A stretch of 42,986 bases of DNA from Phoenicimicrobium sp964438695 (lineage in GTDB: Bacteria; Atribacterota; Phoenicimicrobiia; Phoenicimicrobiales; Phoenicimicrobiaceae). A model generated the notes under the pieces. It saw nothing but the letters and a program-made list of their open reading frames with translations, did no database searches and was not told where the DNA came from. Of this stretch, positions 33,354 to 41,806 are shown in pieces (the first letter of the stretch is position 1; each line of letters opens with the position of its first letter). The position numbers were made by a program, and so were the translations under genes. The stretch is taken from contig CAYTKP010000005.1 in NCBI GenBank assembly GCA_964438695.1, forward strand, positions 1-42,986, given 5' to 3'.

Positions 33354-33732
33354 TTAATAGTCGTTAGTCAGAATTAGTTTTTTTATTAAGCTCATAATCA
33401 TTTTACTAATTTCATCAATTTCATTCGGTAATTTAGCAGTTTCCTTATTTTCAGAATTCCCAGTCGTAAAGCGATAACAATTTAAGTATAAGGTTCAGCA
33501 CAACTCCCCAGAGAAATAAATAGGAATTGTCTATATCCTTTATTATGGAACCTGGCAAACTCTTCCCTTCTGTTATATTTGAAGGAATTGAAACAGCTGA
33601 CCTTTTTAGCTGACTGGTTAATCCGTATATTTCTCCCTTGGGAAAATTCTTAGTTATTTTATTATATACATCTTCAACTACTTCTATGCTTCCTTTCCAT
33701 ATATTTAAATCTTTATAGCTTTTTATCTTCAT
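33354..33732 (-). pseudogene. Decayed four-helix-bundle protein (23S rRNA intervening-sequence protein family)
   Basis: The N-terminal frame (from ATG 33732) reads KSYKDLNIWKGSIEVVEDVY...GLTSQLKRSAVSIPSNITEG, the family's hallmark. It then shifts. A second frame gives EEFARFHNKGYRQFLFISLG then SCAEPYT, a TAA where Gln (CAA) is expected, and IVIALRLGIL. A third frame gives NSENKETAKLPNEIDEISKM then IMSLIKK and stops at 33354. Read together they cover the full ~120 residues of the family, so this is a gene with at least two frameshifts and a nonsense codon. The 93-residue open frame from 33732 ends with unrelated residues. Stand-alone members are common in environmental genomes and have no proven function. 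It lies between coaE and polA, with no rRNA nearby. Confidence 0.82.
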
Positions 33733-33784
33733 ATCATAATTTAAATTTTATTATTTTCTCGACCTTTTTACTAAATACTATTCA

Positions 33785-36436
33785 CTAATTAAGTTCTGCC
33801 CAACTATTACCCGTCTTTAAATTCACTTTTAGGGGAACAGAAAATTCAAAACTATGCTCCATAATATCTTTTACAAAATATTTTACTTCTTCTACTTCAG
33901 TTTTATAAACTTCAAATATCAATTCATCATGAATTTGAAGAAGTAGCTTAGTTTTAAGCCCTTTGTTCTTTAACAGCCTATTAATTTTAATCATTGCTAG
34001 TTTTATCAGATCTGCCGCACTGCCCTGAATAGGAGTGTTGATAGCTATCCGTTCATTAAACTCTCGAATACTTCTATCTGGGCTATTTATACCATCTAAA
34101 TATCTTCTCCGATTTAATAGAGTAACAACATAACCCCTTTTTCGGGCATCTTCTTTTTCTCTTTCAATATATCTCCTTACCCCCTGATATCTTTGGAAAT
34201 AATTATGAATATATTTTTCTGCTTCTTCTCTGCCTATTCCAAGGTTTCGGGCTAATCCATAACTACTCATTCCATAAATAATTCCAAAATTTATTGTCTT
34301 AGCCATTCTTCTCATTTGCTCGTTAATTAAATCCTGATCAAGGTCAAATATCTCCGCAGCAGTATGAATATGAATATCTTCATCATTTCTAAAAGCAGTT
34401 ATTAAACTTTCATCCTGGGAAAGATGAGCTAAAATTCGTAATTCAATCTGTGAATAATCAGCCGATAATAGTACAAAATCTTCCTCAGGAATAAAAGCCC
34501 TTCTTATTTTTCTACCTATTTCGGTCCTTATAGGAATATTTTGAAGATTTGGTTCGCTGCTGCTCAATCTTCCCGTGGAGGTGATAGTCTGATGAAAGGA
34601 TGTGTGTATCCTCTTTGTATAACTATTTACTAAAAGAGGTAATTTTTCTATATAAGTATTTTTTAGTTTACATAATTCTCTGTATTCTAAGATAAAAGAT
34701 ACTACCTTATGTTGTGGAGCTAAAGTGTTAAGCACAAAAGAATTGGTAGAATAACCTGTTTTGGTCTTTTTAATTACTGGTAATTTCAATTTTTCAAAGA
34801 GTATTTTGCTTAACTGCTTTGGAGAATTAATATTGAATTTAGTTCCCGATAAATTATAAATATTCTCCTCTAACTCTATTAGCCGAAAATCCACTTGCTT
34901 AGACATTTTTTTTAAAAAATCAACATCTACTTTAATTCCATTAATTTCCATTTCTGCTAATATCTTCACTAAAGGCATTTCGATTTTTTTAAACAAAGAA
35001 ATCAATTCTTTTTCTTTTAATTTTTCCTCTAAAACTTCTTTTAACTTTAAAATATTTTTAGCATTTTCACAAGCATTTTCTGTGTATTCGAAAGAATTCT
35101 TATTATTTTGTTTTTCTTTATTTTTCAAATATCCTAAATATTCCCAGAACAAACTATTTAAATTATATTCTTCTTTTGAAGGATTCAGCAAATAAGCAGC
35201 AATCATAGTATCAAAATTATCGCCCTTTAATTCAATTTGATATCTATTCAAGACAATAAAACTAGGTTTAAGATCATGTCCTATCTTTATAATTTTTTCA
35301 TCTTGAAAAAATGGGCCTAATTGTTTCAGGGCTACATCTGGAGAAAGATACTTAAGTCTTTCTATTAAATTTAGGGGAGAGAACGGTATATAAAAAGTTT
35401 CATTATTTTTAAAACTTATAGCGATTCCTAAAATTTGGGAAGAAACATTATTATCAGAAGAAGTTACCAAATAAAAAGAAAAATATTTTTCCTTTTTAAT
35501 TATCTTGACTAACTCGTCCAATTTCTCTTTGGTTTCAACTAAATTATATTTTATTTTTTTGTTTGCTTGATTAGTTTGAGGAGATACTTTTTTCACTAAA
35601 TTTTTAAACTCTAATTTATTAAATATTTTCCATAATTCTCCATAATTTGGAGATTTAATCCGAAAATCATCAAAATTATAGTCTATGGGCACATCGGTTA
35701 TAATTGTAGCTAATTTTTTACTCATCAAAACTTGCTCTTTGTATTTTATTAACCGTTCTCTTAATGATTTTTTAGATATTTTATCAATATCATCAAATAG
35801 ATTATTTATGTTCCCATATTTTTTAATTAAGTTTATCGCTGTCTTTTCTCCTATGCCTGGAACTCCAGGAATGTTATCAGAAGAATCTCCCTTTAATGCT
35901 ATTATGTCTACTATTTTATCAGGTTTTACTCCATATTTATCTCTTATACTTTCTTCATCATATACTTTAACTTCCGTTATTCCTTTAATAGTAGTTATTA
36001 CTTTGGTGAAGGGAGAAATTAGTTGGAAGATATCTTTATCACCGGTAACAATTAAGGTACTATAATTTCTTTTTTCTGCCTTTTTTACCATTGTCCCAAT
36101 AATATCATCTGCCTCATACCCCTCTTTAGAACAGATAGAAATATTGTAATTACGAATAATTTCTTCAACCAATGGAATTTGAGTCACTAGTTCATCGGGC
36201 ATCCTCTTACGATGAATCTTATAATCTTCAAATTCTTTATGACGAAAGGTGGGTTTAGATGTATCAAATGCTACCACAATATAATCGGGTTTTTCTTCTT
36301 CTATTAATTTTAATAATATTATAGTAAATCCATATACTGCATTTATAATTTGTCCATAAGAAGTAGTCAATCGGGGTAAAGCATAAAAGGTCCGATAAAG
36401 TAATCCTTGCCCATCAATTATAATGAATTTTTTCAT
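33785..36436 (-). CDS. polA: DNA polymerase I, without proofreading residues
   Basis: Fills gaps after excision repair and removes Okazaki primers. The 883 residues have an intact 5' nuclease (about 1-290: AFDTSKPTFRHKEFEDYKIH, GYEADDIIGTMVK, VTGDKDIFQLI, KGDSSDNIPGVPGIGEKTA). A degenerate 3'-5' exonuclease domain follows: the FDTET motif is FYLVT, the second-motif Asp is Ser (LKPSFIVL), and the third is also changed. The polymerase has SADYSQIELRILAHLS near 665, RRMAKTINFGIIYGMSSYGLAR near 710 and LQIHDELIFEV near 840. Like Taq and Bst enzymes it should lack proofreading. It lies next to the divergent tRNA-Leu promoter. Confidence 0.96.
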   Translation of the reverse strand: MKKFIIIDGQGLLYRTFYALPRLTTSYGQIINAVYGFTIILLKLIEEEKPDYIVVAFDTSKPTFRHKEFEDYKIHRKRMPDELVTQIPLVEEIIRNYNISICSKEGYEADDIIGTMVKKAEKRNYSTLIVTGDKDIFQLISPFTKVITTIKGITEVKVYDEESIRDKYGVKPDKIVDIIALKGDSSDNIPGVPGIGEKTAINLIKKYGNINNLFDDIDKISKKSLRERLIKYKEQVLMSKKLATIITDVPIDYNFDDFRIKSPNYGELWKIFNKLEFKNLVKKVSPQTNQANKKIKYNLVETKEKLDELVKIIKKEKYFSFYLVTSSDNNVSSQILGIAISFKNNETFYIPFSPLNLIERLKYLSPDVALKQLGPFFQDEKIIKIGHDLKPSFIVLNRYQIELKGDNFDTMIAAYLLNPSKEEYNLNSLFWEYLGYLKNKEKQNNKNSFEYTENACENAKNILKLKEVLEEKLKEKELISLFKKIEMPLVKILAEMEINGIKVDVDFLKKMSKQVDFRLIELEENIYNLSGTKFNINSPKQLSKILFEKLKLPVIKKTKTGYSTNSFVLNTLAPQHKVVSFILEYRELCKLKNTYIEKLPLLVNSYTKRIHTSFHQTITSTGRLSSSEPNLQNIPIRTEIGRKIRRAFIPEEDFVLLSADYSQIELRILAHLSQDESLITAFRNDEDIHIHTAAEIFDLDQDLINEQMRRMAKTINFGIIYGMSSYGLARNLGIGREEAEKYIHNYFQRYQGVRRYIEREKEDARKRGYVVTLLNRRRYLDGINSPDRSIREFNERIAINTPIQGSAADLIKLAMIKINRLLKNKGLKTKLLLQIHDELIFEVYKTEVEEVKYFVKDIMEHSFEFSVPLKVNLKTGNSWAELN

Positions 36437-36473
36437 ATTATTTGGAACCTACTTTTCTTTCTATAAATTTTTC

Positions 36474-36502
36474 TTGACAATAAATATGAGTTAACTTATA
36501 AT
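36474..36502 (+). promoter_or_regulatory. Exact consensus promoter of tRNA-Leu
   Basis: TTGACA (36474-36479), a 17-base spacer and TATAAT (36497-36502) match the sigma-70/sigma-A consensus at every position. The tRNA begins 25 bases after the -10, so a short leader would be removed. It lies 38 bases from the polA start on the opposite strand. Confidence 0.93.
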
Positions 36503-36526
36503 TTTTTTACAAGAAAGATATGATAC

Positions 36527-36615
36527 GCCGAAGTGGCGAAACTGGTAGACGCACTGGACTCAAAATCCAGCGAGCCTTTAAGCTCATGTCGGTTCGACTC
36601 CGACCTTCGGCACCA
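36527..36615 (+). tRNA. tRNA-Leu(CAA)
   Basis: 89 bases with encoded CCA (36613-36615). The acceptor stem GCCGAAG pairs with CTTCGGC (36605-36611). The anticodon stem CTGGA/TCCAG holds the loop CTCAAAA, giving anticodon CAA, which reads UUG. There is a long variable arm (GCCTTTAAGCTCAT region), as expected for class II tRNA-Leu, and the T arm is GTCGG-TTCGACT-CCGAC. This is the only clear plus-strand gene of the window, and it stands alone. Confidence 0.97.
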
Positions 36616-36681
36616 CTTTCTCGTATCTCCTTGTTCGTATCTTGTATCTCGTTTTCTAGCAAATAGCTTAGAGTTTTCCTC

Positions 36682-36712
36682 TTTTGTCACTGCGTTCTTC
36701 ACAATGACAAAA
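36682..36712. repeat. GTCA palindrome downstream of tRNA-Leu
   Basis: TTTTGTCA (36682-36689) and TGACAAAA (36705-36712) form an 8-bp inverted repeat around CTGCGTTCTTCACAA. The TGTCATTGTGAAGAACGCAG string resembles GTCATTGCGA-type palindromic repeats dispersed in many bacterial genomes. No T-tract follows the stem, so it is not a standard terminator of the tRNA. Confidence 0.45.
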
Positions 36713-36761
36713 AAGTAATCTATACACCTCTACTTTTTTGACTACTAGATTTTATTCTCTT

Positions 36762-36875
36762 CACGCGATACGCGATACAATTTTATTCTGACTCCTGGCT
36801 TCTGAATCCTGAATTCTTTTTTTACTATATGTTACCCTCTAAATGCTATAATGCGAAATACAATTCACGAGATAC
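36762..36875 (+). repeat. Composite intergenic repeat, copy 4
   Basis: CACGCGATACGCGATACAA, then CTGACTCCTGGCTTCTGA (36788-36805), then a T7 run with ACTATATGTTACCC (to 36837): the same block order as 1621-1690. ATACAATTCACGAGATAC (36858-36875) follows. GTATCTCG-type words in the opposite orientation lie at 36618-36655, between this element and the tRNA. Confidence 0.55.
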
Positions 36876-36878
36876 GGG

Positions 36879-37106
36879 TTATTCAACATCATCTAATAGA
36901 CTATCATCATAAAGTAAGGCTTGACTAACTATATCTATAGCTTCTTGAACTTCACACTTAGGTACTAAAATCTCTACATTTCCATTTAACTCACCACAGG
37001 TTATTTCCAACTGATTTAAAATTGCTTCAATTCCTTTTTCTTTTAAAATTTTCTCAATATTTTTTGCTAAAGAAATATCTTTGGCAATATATATCACTTT
37101 CCACAT
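36879..37106 (-). CDS. DUF2007-like small protein
   Basis: A 75-residue protein similar to the DUF2007 'putative signal-transducing' group: MWKVIYIAKDISLAKNIEKI, then LKEKGIEAILNQ, VEILVPKCEVQEAIDIVSQAL and an acidic tail. The fold expected is a small ferredoxin-like alpha/beta unit resembling PII. ATG at 37106 is preferred over the upstream TTG at 37115, since AGAGG lies 11 bases before it. It lies 20 bases downstream of dnaE and is probably co-transcribed. Function not known. Confidence 0.72.
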   Translation of the reverse strand: MWKVIYIAKDISLAKNIEKILKEKGIEAILNQLEITCGELNGNVEILVPKCEVQEAIDIVSQALLYDDSLLDDVE

Positions 37107-37135
37107 CTCAAACAAAACCTCTAAGAATAATCTTC

Positions 37136-40100
37136 TCAGTTATTTGACATTTTCTCAACCCATACTTTCTCATTCCCTAAAACATCTCTAATCTTTCTAA
37201 GCAATTCATCATTAATATTCACAGAATATTTTTTATCGATAACATGGAGCATAGTTTTTTTCTTTTCTTTAAAGTGAATTATTATCTGACTTTTCCCGGG
37301 ATAAGTGCAAAATATTTCTTTTAAGCCTACTAAAAGATCTGTTTTTTCATTCGATAAACTAATTTCAAGGTGAAGCTCTTCCAAAAGATCTTGTTTATCC
37401 TCTTTCTTTTTTACCGTAAGTTTTTCTTCTAAATATTTATTTAGAGGAGATATCTCTTCAGCGATTAATTTTACTTTCCCTTCAGCCACATCTAATCTCC
37501 CTTTAACTATTACAATCTTGTCTTTCTTTACCAATTCTTTACAATCGTCATAAATTTTGGGAAAAACTATTACTTCGATTGTGCCATCCAAATCTTCTAA
37601 AGAAATAAATGCCATAAGGTTCCCATTCTTAGTGCTTTTCTTTTTGAAATTATTAATTATTCCTCCTAGAATCACCTTGCTTTTATCTGGTAAATTGCTT
37701 AAACCTACAGAAGTAGAGGTTGTAATCTTCCGTAATTTATCCTGATAGTTATCCAGAGGATGATAAGAAATATATAATCCCAACATCTCTTTCTCCATAG
37801 CCAAAAGCTCACTCTGGGAAAATTCGGGTATATCTGGTATTTTTTCTATTTGATCAATACCTATATATTTTTTACTGGGTTCTTTAAGTAAATCAAATAT
37901 CGAAGTTTGACCATTCTTCTGAGCTTTTTGATATTCTTGACCGCTTTTCATAGTATCATCTAAAATTTCTAATAATTGAGATCTTTTTACTCCTAATGAA
38001 TCAAAAGCACCACATTTTATTAAACTTTCAACAACTCTTTTATTAACTAATCTTAAATCTACTCTTTGGCAAAAATCTAATAAGGAACTGAATTTAGATT
38101 TTTTTTTGCGTTCCTTGATTATACTTTCTATAGCTTTTTCTCCTACATTTTTCACTGCAGCTAATCCAAAACGAATAGTATTTTCTCTAACTACTGTGAA
38201 ATTTACCAGGCTTTGATTTATATCGGGAGGTAAGATATCAATATGCATATTTTTACATTCCTTTATATAGAGAGCGACTTTATCATTATTACCCATTACG
38301 CTAGTAAGCAGAGAAGCCATATATTCTACAGGATAATGCGTTTTTAAATAGGCAGTTTGGTAAGAAATAAAGGCATAAGACACACTATGAGATTTATTAA
38401 AACCATATCCGGCAAAATAAGCAATCAAGTCAAATATTTCTGTGGCAGAGCTTTTCCTAATACCGTTTTTTTGGGCACCTTTTATAAAAATTTCACGTTG
38501 TTTTTCCATAACCGCTTTTTGTTTTTTCCCCATAGCTTTACGTAAAATATCTGCTTGGCCTAAGGTAAAACCAGCTAACTCACTAGCAATCTTCATAACT
38601 TGTTCTTGATAAATAATTACTCCATAAGTTTCTTTTAATATAGATTCTAATCGGGGATGGGGATATTTGATTTTTACGATTCCCTTCTTTCGATTAATGA
38701 AATCTTCAATCATTCCACTACCTAAAGGTCCGGGCCTGTATAATGCTAATAGTGCGGCAATATCTTCTATACTCTCAGGTTTTAATCTTTTAACTAAATC
38801 TCTCATTCCTTCGCTTTCTAATTGAAAAATACCAGTACAGTTTCCCTGGGAAAGCATCTTATATACCAGTTGGTCATCTAAAGGAATCTGATTTATGTCC
38901 ACTTCTTTCCCCTGAGTATGTTTTATAATTTCTAAGGCATTGCCTATTACAGTTAAAGTACGTAATCCTAAAAAATCCATCTTTAGTAAACCCAGCTCTT
39001 CCAATTCTGCCATAGCATACTGGGTACATATTTCACCTTCAGTGGTCTTTTGTAAGGGAACATAATCAGTTAGAGGTTTCTGAGAAAGTACTATACCAGC
39101 AGCGTGAGTAGAGGCATGTCTAGCTAAACCTTCTAACGAAGAAGCTATATCTATTAATTTTTTTATATTTTTATCTTTCTTTATTAAATCTTCAAGTCCA
39201 CTTTCTATATTTAATGCTTTTTTGATGGTAATATTAGGTTCCCAGGGAATCATTTTGGCAATAGTATCTACCTGAGAATAAGGAATTCCTAATGCCCTTC
39301 CCACATCTCTAATGGCAGCTCTTGCCGCCATAGTCCCGAAAGTAATAATTTGAGCCACTTTATCTTCTCCATACTTTTTAGAAACATATTCTATTACTTC
39401 TTCTCTCCGCTCGTAACAAAAATCTATATCAAAATCGGGCATACTAATTCTTTCAGGATTTAAAAATCTTTCAAACAATAGTCCATAAGCCATAGGATCT
39501 ACATTGGTTATTTTTAAACAATAGGCAACCAAACTACCTGCAGCAGAACCCCGCCCAGGCCCAACCATAATATTTTTTTCTTTAGCATATCTAACAAAAT
39601 CCCAAACAATTAAAAAGTAAGGAACAAAGCCCATTTTCTCAATAACTGAAAGCTCATATTCTAGTCTCTCTTCTAATTCTCTTGTAATGGTTGTATATCT
39701 CTCTTTAAGTCCGTTATAACAAAGCTCTTTTAAATAACTGCTTATATTGTAATTTGGGGGCACACTGAATTCAGGCAGCTGAGCTTGTTTAAAATTAATT
39801 TTCAAATTACATCTTTCGGCAATACGGATAGTATTTTCTATAGCTTGAGGTATTTCTGAAAAGTTCTGATTCATTTCCTCGGGAGAGCAAAAATAAAATT
39901 TGTCTGTAGTAAATTTTAAACGTTTGGGGTCATCTAAATTGGTAGCAGTTTGGATACAAAGCAATATTTCGTGAGCTGATGCATCTTTTTTTTCAAGATA
40001 ATGAATATCATTAGTTGCTACAAGGGGAATAGAAAGTTCTTGCCCTATTTTTATGAGATTCTCATTAACAATCTCTTGTTCTGGAATACCATTTTTTTGT

Positions 40101-40630
40101 AATTCTAAATAAAAATTATCTTCTCCAAAGATACTAACAAAATCAATAGCAACTTCTTTAACCTTATTTAGATTATTTTGTAAAATATAGTAAGGAATCT
40201 CGCCCTTTAAACAAGCAGATAATCCAATCAATCCTTTACTATATTCCTTTAATATTTTTTTATCAATTCTTGGTTTATAATAAAAGCCTTCCAAATAAGA
40301 TAGGGTGACTAATTTTATTAAATTCTTATATCCTTCATTATTCTTAGCCAATAAGATCAAATGATAAGGAGTTTCTTTTCTTTGAGTAGATTTATCAAAT
40401 CTACTATTAGGAGCAACGTATACTTCACAGCCGATTATAGGCTTTACTCCTTGGCGAATAGCCTCTTTATAAAATTGAATTACTCCATACATAACTCCGT
40501 GATCAGTAATAGCTAAAGCAGGCATTTTATATTTTTTTGCTTTTGCTACTAGTTCTTTAATCCGGCAAGCTCCATCTAACAAGCTGTATTCAGTATGAGT
40601 ATGTAAATGGACAAAGTTTGAGTGCCACAC
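37136..40630 (-). CDS. dnaE: DNA polymerase III alpha subunit (DnaE type)
   Basis: Replicative DNA polymerase. The 1164 residues have a PHP domain (1 to about 270: FVHLHTHTEYSLLDGA, ALAITDHGVMYGV), the catalytic palm with GPGRGSAAGSLVAYCL near 365 and the metal-binding PDFDIDFCYERREEVIEYV near 398. YGVIIYQEQVMKIASELAGFTLGQADILRKAMGKK is near 680, the FNKSHSVSYAFISYQTAYLK finger region near 745, and a C-terminal OB domain near 985-1060 (KVILGGIINNFKKKSTKNG). Start GTG at 40630 with GGGGG 7 bases upstream. It follows pfkA-fba after 139 bases, as in many clostridia (dnaE beside pfkA). Confidence 0.96.
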   Translation of the reverse strand: MWHSNFVHLHTHTEYSLLDGACRIKELVAKAKKYKMPALAITDHGVMYGVIQFYKEAIRQGVKPIIGCEVYVAPNSRFDKSTQRKETPYHLILLAKNNEGYKNLIKLVTLSYLEGFYYKPRIDKKILKEYSKGLIGLSACLKGEIPYYILQNNLNKVKEVAIDFVSIFGEDNFYLELQKNGIPEQEIVNENLIKIGQELSIPLVATNDIHYLEKKDASAHEILLCIQTATNLDDPKRLKFTTDKFYFCSPEEMNQNFSEIPQAIENTIRIAERCNLKINFKQAQLPEFSVPPNYNISSYLKELCYNGLKERYTTITRELEERLEYELSVIEKMGFVPYFLIVWDFVRYAKEKNIMVGPGRGSAAGSLVAYCLKITNVDPMAYGLLFERFLNPERISMPDFDIDFCYERREEVIEYVSKKYGEDKVAQIITFGTMAARAAIRDVGRALGIPYSQVDTIAKMIPWEPNITIKKALNIESGLEDLIKKDKNIKKLIDIASSLEGLARHASTHAAGIVLSQKPLTDYVPLQKTTEGEICTQYAMAELEELGLLKMDFLGLRTLTVIGNALEIIKHTQGKEVDINQIPLDDQLVYKMLSQGNCTGIFQLESEGMRDLVKRLKPESIEDIAALLALYRPGPLGSGMIEDFINRKKGIVKIKYPHPRLESILKETYGVIIYQEQVMKIASELAGFTLGQADILRKAMGKKQKAVMEKQREIFIKGAQKNGIRKSSATEIFDLIAYFAGYGFNKSHSVSYAFISYQTAYLKTHYPVEYMASLLTSVMGNNDKVALYIKECKNMHIDILPPDINQSLVNFTVVRENTIRFGLAAVKNVGEKAIESIIKERKKKSKFSSLLDFCQRVDLRLVNKRVVESLIKCGAFDSLGVKRSQLLEILDDTMKSGQEYQKAQKNGQTSIFDLLKEPSKKYIGIDQIEKIPDIPEFSQSELLAMEKEMLGLYISYHPLDNYQDKLRKITTSTSVGLSNLPDKSKVILGGIINNFKKKSTKNGNLMAFISLEDLDGTIEVIVFPKIYDDCKELVKKDKIVIVKGRLDVAEGKVKLIAEEISPLNKYLEEKLTVKKKEDKQDLLEELHLEISLSNEKTDLLVGLKEIFCTYPGKSQIIIHFKEKKKTMLHVIDKKYSVNINDELLRKIRDVLGNEKVWVEKMSNN

Positions 40631-40736
40631 ATTAAAACCCCCAGATTTATTCAGTATCGAGTATATAGAATAGTAAAACTAATACAAAAATTATAATCCA
40701 AATTTATATAAACTATTTTTGCCCTAATTATTTTCT

Positions 40737-40762
40737 CGATACTCGATACTCGATACTGAATA
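40737..40762. repeat. ACTCGATACTCGATACTG tandem words
   Basis: CGATACT repeats three times in a row between pfkA and dnaE. Inverse copies (AGTATCGAGTAT) lie at 40651-40667, 23262-23279 and 42811-42827. No gene is present in this 139-base gap. Confidence 0.5.
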
Positions 40763-40769
40763 CAGTTTC

Positions 40770-41801
40770 TTATTTAAAAAATACCTGTGCTAATTCCCAC
40801 CATTTCTTATCTACGGTTTTAAGTTTGCTAACCGCCTCTTTTAAAGGCACTCCAATTATTTCATTCCCTTTAAGAGCAGCCATATAACCAAATTTCCCCT
40901 GGGCAATCAAATCTACAGCAGCAACCCCACACCTAAGGCCTAGAATGCGATCAAAAAGTGTAGGGGAACCTCCCCTTTGTATGTGGCCAATTACTGCATA
41001 ACGGGTTTCTATTCCTGTTTTTTCCTCAATTAAATCAGCTAATAACTGTCCCACTCCTCTTTTACGTAAAATCATATGTCCAAATTGATCTAATTCCTCT
41101 TTTCCGGTTTCTATCCCAGGAAGAATTACTCCTTCTGATACTACTACAGAAGCGTAATTTTTCTTTTGGTATACTTCTTTTAAATGCTGGCACATCTTTT
41201 CTATATCTGTTTCTTCTTCGGGAATAAGAGTCCAATCTGCCCCTGAACCAAGACCAGTAAACAAGGCTACCCAACCAGCATGTCTCCCCATTACCTCTAA
41301 GATCATTATTCTTCGATGAGAACGACCAGTATCTTGAAGACTCTTCATAGCCTTAATTGCCCAAGTAACCGAACTATCAAATCCAAAAGTATAGTCAGTA
41401 CCACTAAGGTCATTATCCATAGTTTTGGGAGCTCCAACTAAATTCAGCCCTTCTTCTTGAAATAATCTATTAGCAACTCCTAAAGTATCTTCCCCTCCAA
41501 TGGCCAAAACTGTATCTATCCTGAAACTTTCCAGGGAATTAACTACTTTCTCAACTCCATTGTCTACTTTATAGGGGTTTAATCGTGAAGTCCCTAAAAT
41601 GGTTCCGCCTTTATCGATTATTTCCTCTACCTCATTTATATTTAGAGGTTTTATCTTGCCCATTACCAGTCCTTTCCAACCATCTTGGATTCCATAAACT
41701 TCATAATTATAATCTTTTGCCCTGTATACTGCTCCCCTAATAGTTGGGTTTAATCCTGGACAATCTCCTCCACCAGTTAAAATAGCTATTCTTTTTATCA
41801 T
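40770..41801 (-). CDS. 6-phosphofructokinase, PPi-dependent residues
   Basis: Phosphorylates fructose-6-phosphate. The 343 residues are PfkA-family: ILTGGGDCPGLNPTIRGAVY at the N-terminus, GGTILGTSRLNP near 70, GRSHRRIMILEVMGRHAGW near 160, and GHIQRGGSP near 265. Two positions decide the phosphoryl donor. The E. coli GGDG is GGED (Gly104 replaced by Asp), and PGTIDND is PKTMDND (Gly124 replaced by Lys). This Asp/Lys pair is the pattern of PPi-dependent enzymes, so a reversible PPi-PFK is likely. A GTG at 41810 overlaps the fba stop. The ATG at 41801, 8 bases after AAAGGCG, is preferred. It is in an operon with fba. Confidence 0.92.
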   Translation of the reverse strand: MIKRIAILTGGGDCPGLNPTIRGAVYRAKDYNYEVYGIQDGWKGLVMGKIKPLNINEVEEIIDKGGTILGTSRLNPYKVDNGVEKVVNSLESFRIDTVLAIGGEDTLGVANRLFQEEGLNLVGAPKTMDNDLSGTDYTFGFDSSVTWAIKAMKSLQDTGRSHRRIMILEVMGRHAGWVALFTGLGSGADWTLIPEEETDIEKMCQHLKEVYQKKNYASVVVSEGVILPGIETGKEELDQFGHMILRKRGVGQLLADLIEEKTGIETRYAVIGHIQRGGSPTLFDRILGLRCGVAAVDLIAQGKFGYMAALKGNEIIGVPLKEAVSKLKTVDKKWWELAQVFFK

Positions 41802-41806
41802 ATTTA

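Noticed and set aside
33354..33732. Avd-like accessory gene of a diversity-generating retroelement
   Set aside because: The four-helix-bundle family includes Avd, but there is no reverse transcriptase or template/variable repeat pair nearby, and the gene is broken.
36682..36712. Intrinsic terminator of tRNA-Leu
   Set aside because: The stem is flanked by T before and A after, so no U-tract would follow in the plus-strand RNA.
36496..36718. Open frames on both strands over the tRNA-Leu gene
   Set aside because: They read through a complete tRNA; the apparent peptides are translations of tRNA sequence.
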